Assembly: GCF_913046405.1 (NCBI RefSeq)
Contig: NZ_CAJWRQ010000014.1
Location: forward strand, 1-39,746
Source of the DNA: an uncultured Christiangramia sp.
GTDB taxonomy: Bacteria; Bacteroidota; Bacteroidia; Flavobacteriales; Flavobacteriaceae
Length of the DNA stretch: 39,746 nt
Reading direction: 5' to 3'
This document shows, in pieces, positions 39,551 to 39,746 of this stretch. Position 1 is the first letter of the stretch. Every line of letters begins with the position of its first letter. A program made the position numbers and the translations under genes. Under the pieces are notes generated by a model. It saw nothing but the letters and a program-made list of their open reading frames with translations. It ran no database searches and was not told the origin of the DNA.

Positions 39551-39746
39551 ATGAAAAAATTGCTTTTAGGGATCTTCATCATATCCCAAAGTTTACTATT
39601 CGCGCAAAATCCAAGTTATAAAGAAAGTTGGATACAGATCAATTCTATTGAGAAAGATGGAAAAGTTGAGACTGCATTAGAGCGTACCAATATTTTAATG
39701 CAGCGCGCTAAAAGTGAGAAAAAGTATGATGAACTTATTAAGTCTA
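39551..39746 (+). CDS. Probable alpha-2-macroglobulin-family exported protein, N-terminal fragment
   Basis: The first 65 codons of a gene that continues past the right edge. Signal peptide MKKLLLGIFIISQSLLFAQ, then NPSYKESWIQINSIEKDGKV and ETALERTNILMQRAKSEKKY. In Bacteroidetes very large alpha-2-macroglobulin (MG2) proteins often begin with a 'Y...W..v..lek.glp.sAle....iy..A..e' helix pair, which this matches loosely. If correct, the full protein would be near 1,800-2,000 residues, a periplasmic peptidase trap. The call rests on this short piece only. The upstream gap holds an AACCTTTG (39488-39495), near the -7 consensus. Confidence 0.45.
   Translation, partial: MKKLLLGIFIISQSLLFAQNPSYKESWIQINSIEKDGKVETALERTNILMQRAKSEKKYDELIKS

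Noticed and set aside
1-39746. CRISPR array, tRNA, rRNA or insertion sequence
   Set aside because: No regularly spaced direct repeats, cloverleaf sequences, rRNA signatures or transposase genes seen on reading both strands.

Overview
The window is chromosomal DNA of a marine-type Bacteroidetes, most likely a member of the Flavobacteriaceae close to Gramella/Christiangramia. The evidence is the low GC, the near absence of Shine-Dalgarno sites, several promoter boxes of the Bacteroidetes form TAnnTTTG, a tmRNA tag reading GENNYALAA, and typical flavobacterial protein types. No rRNA, tRNA, insertion sequence, phage or CRISPR array is visible. Both ends cut genes: the C-terminal part of typA on the left, and all but the first 65 codons of a probable alpha-2-macroglobulin gene on the right.

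Layout. 1-2.6 kb: typA (minus), a DinB-fold protein (minus) and kdsA (plus, with promoter and terminator). 2.7-7.6 kb: a tight plus-strand operon of two tandem paralogous outer-membrane porins, a BCCT (betaine/choline type) transporter and a double universal stress protein, closed by a strong terminator. A channel-like protein with repeated membrane helices follows. Together these look like an osmolyte uptake and osmotic stress locus. 9.1-10.3 kb: a small membrane protein and a metallo-beta-lactamase-fold pseudogene with two frameshifts. 10.3-12.4 kb (minus): a secreted EEP-family hydrolase and an alanine dehydrogenase/saccharopine dehydrogenase-like enzyme. 12.5-13.1 kb: a structured repeat-like element and the tmRNA gene, followed by a secreted-protein gene interrupted by one in-frame stop.

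14.4-19.3 kb is a plus-strand run: soluble histidine kinase, sigma-54-dependent response regulator, a 53-residue cysteine-rich protein missed by ordinary length cut-offs, glutamate dehydrogenase, a GreA/Rnk-like RNA polymerase factor and a helical protein of unknown function. It ends in a nested hairpin. Then come a tiny membrane protein, a stand-alone receiver-like protein of the 'cyclic-phosphate processing receiver' type, and a four-helix membrane protein. 20.9-25.9 kb is the glyoxylate shunt: an ScfR/RamB-type regulator facing malate synthase and isocitrate lyase across a short gap that carries three GCGAA sites at exactly 17-bp intervals.

26.4-38.4 kb: a small conserved-looking basic protein, then a long minus-strand block. 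Read in transcription order the block is YbjN-like protein, PspA, YqiJ-like OB-fold membrane protein, flotillin (YqiK-like), an internal terminator hairpin, a 1628-residue AAA+ ATPase, a DUF808 membrane protein, an MscS channel and a methyltransferase. The first five form a membrane-surveillance (phage-shock-like) module. It is divergent from an XRE regulator with an S24-like C-terminus that lacks the catalytic serine and has repeated TTAGCAATA boxes at its own promoter. This module with its regulator is the best candidate for an incompletely described system in the window.
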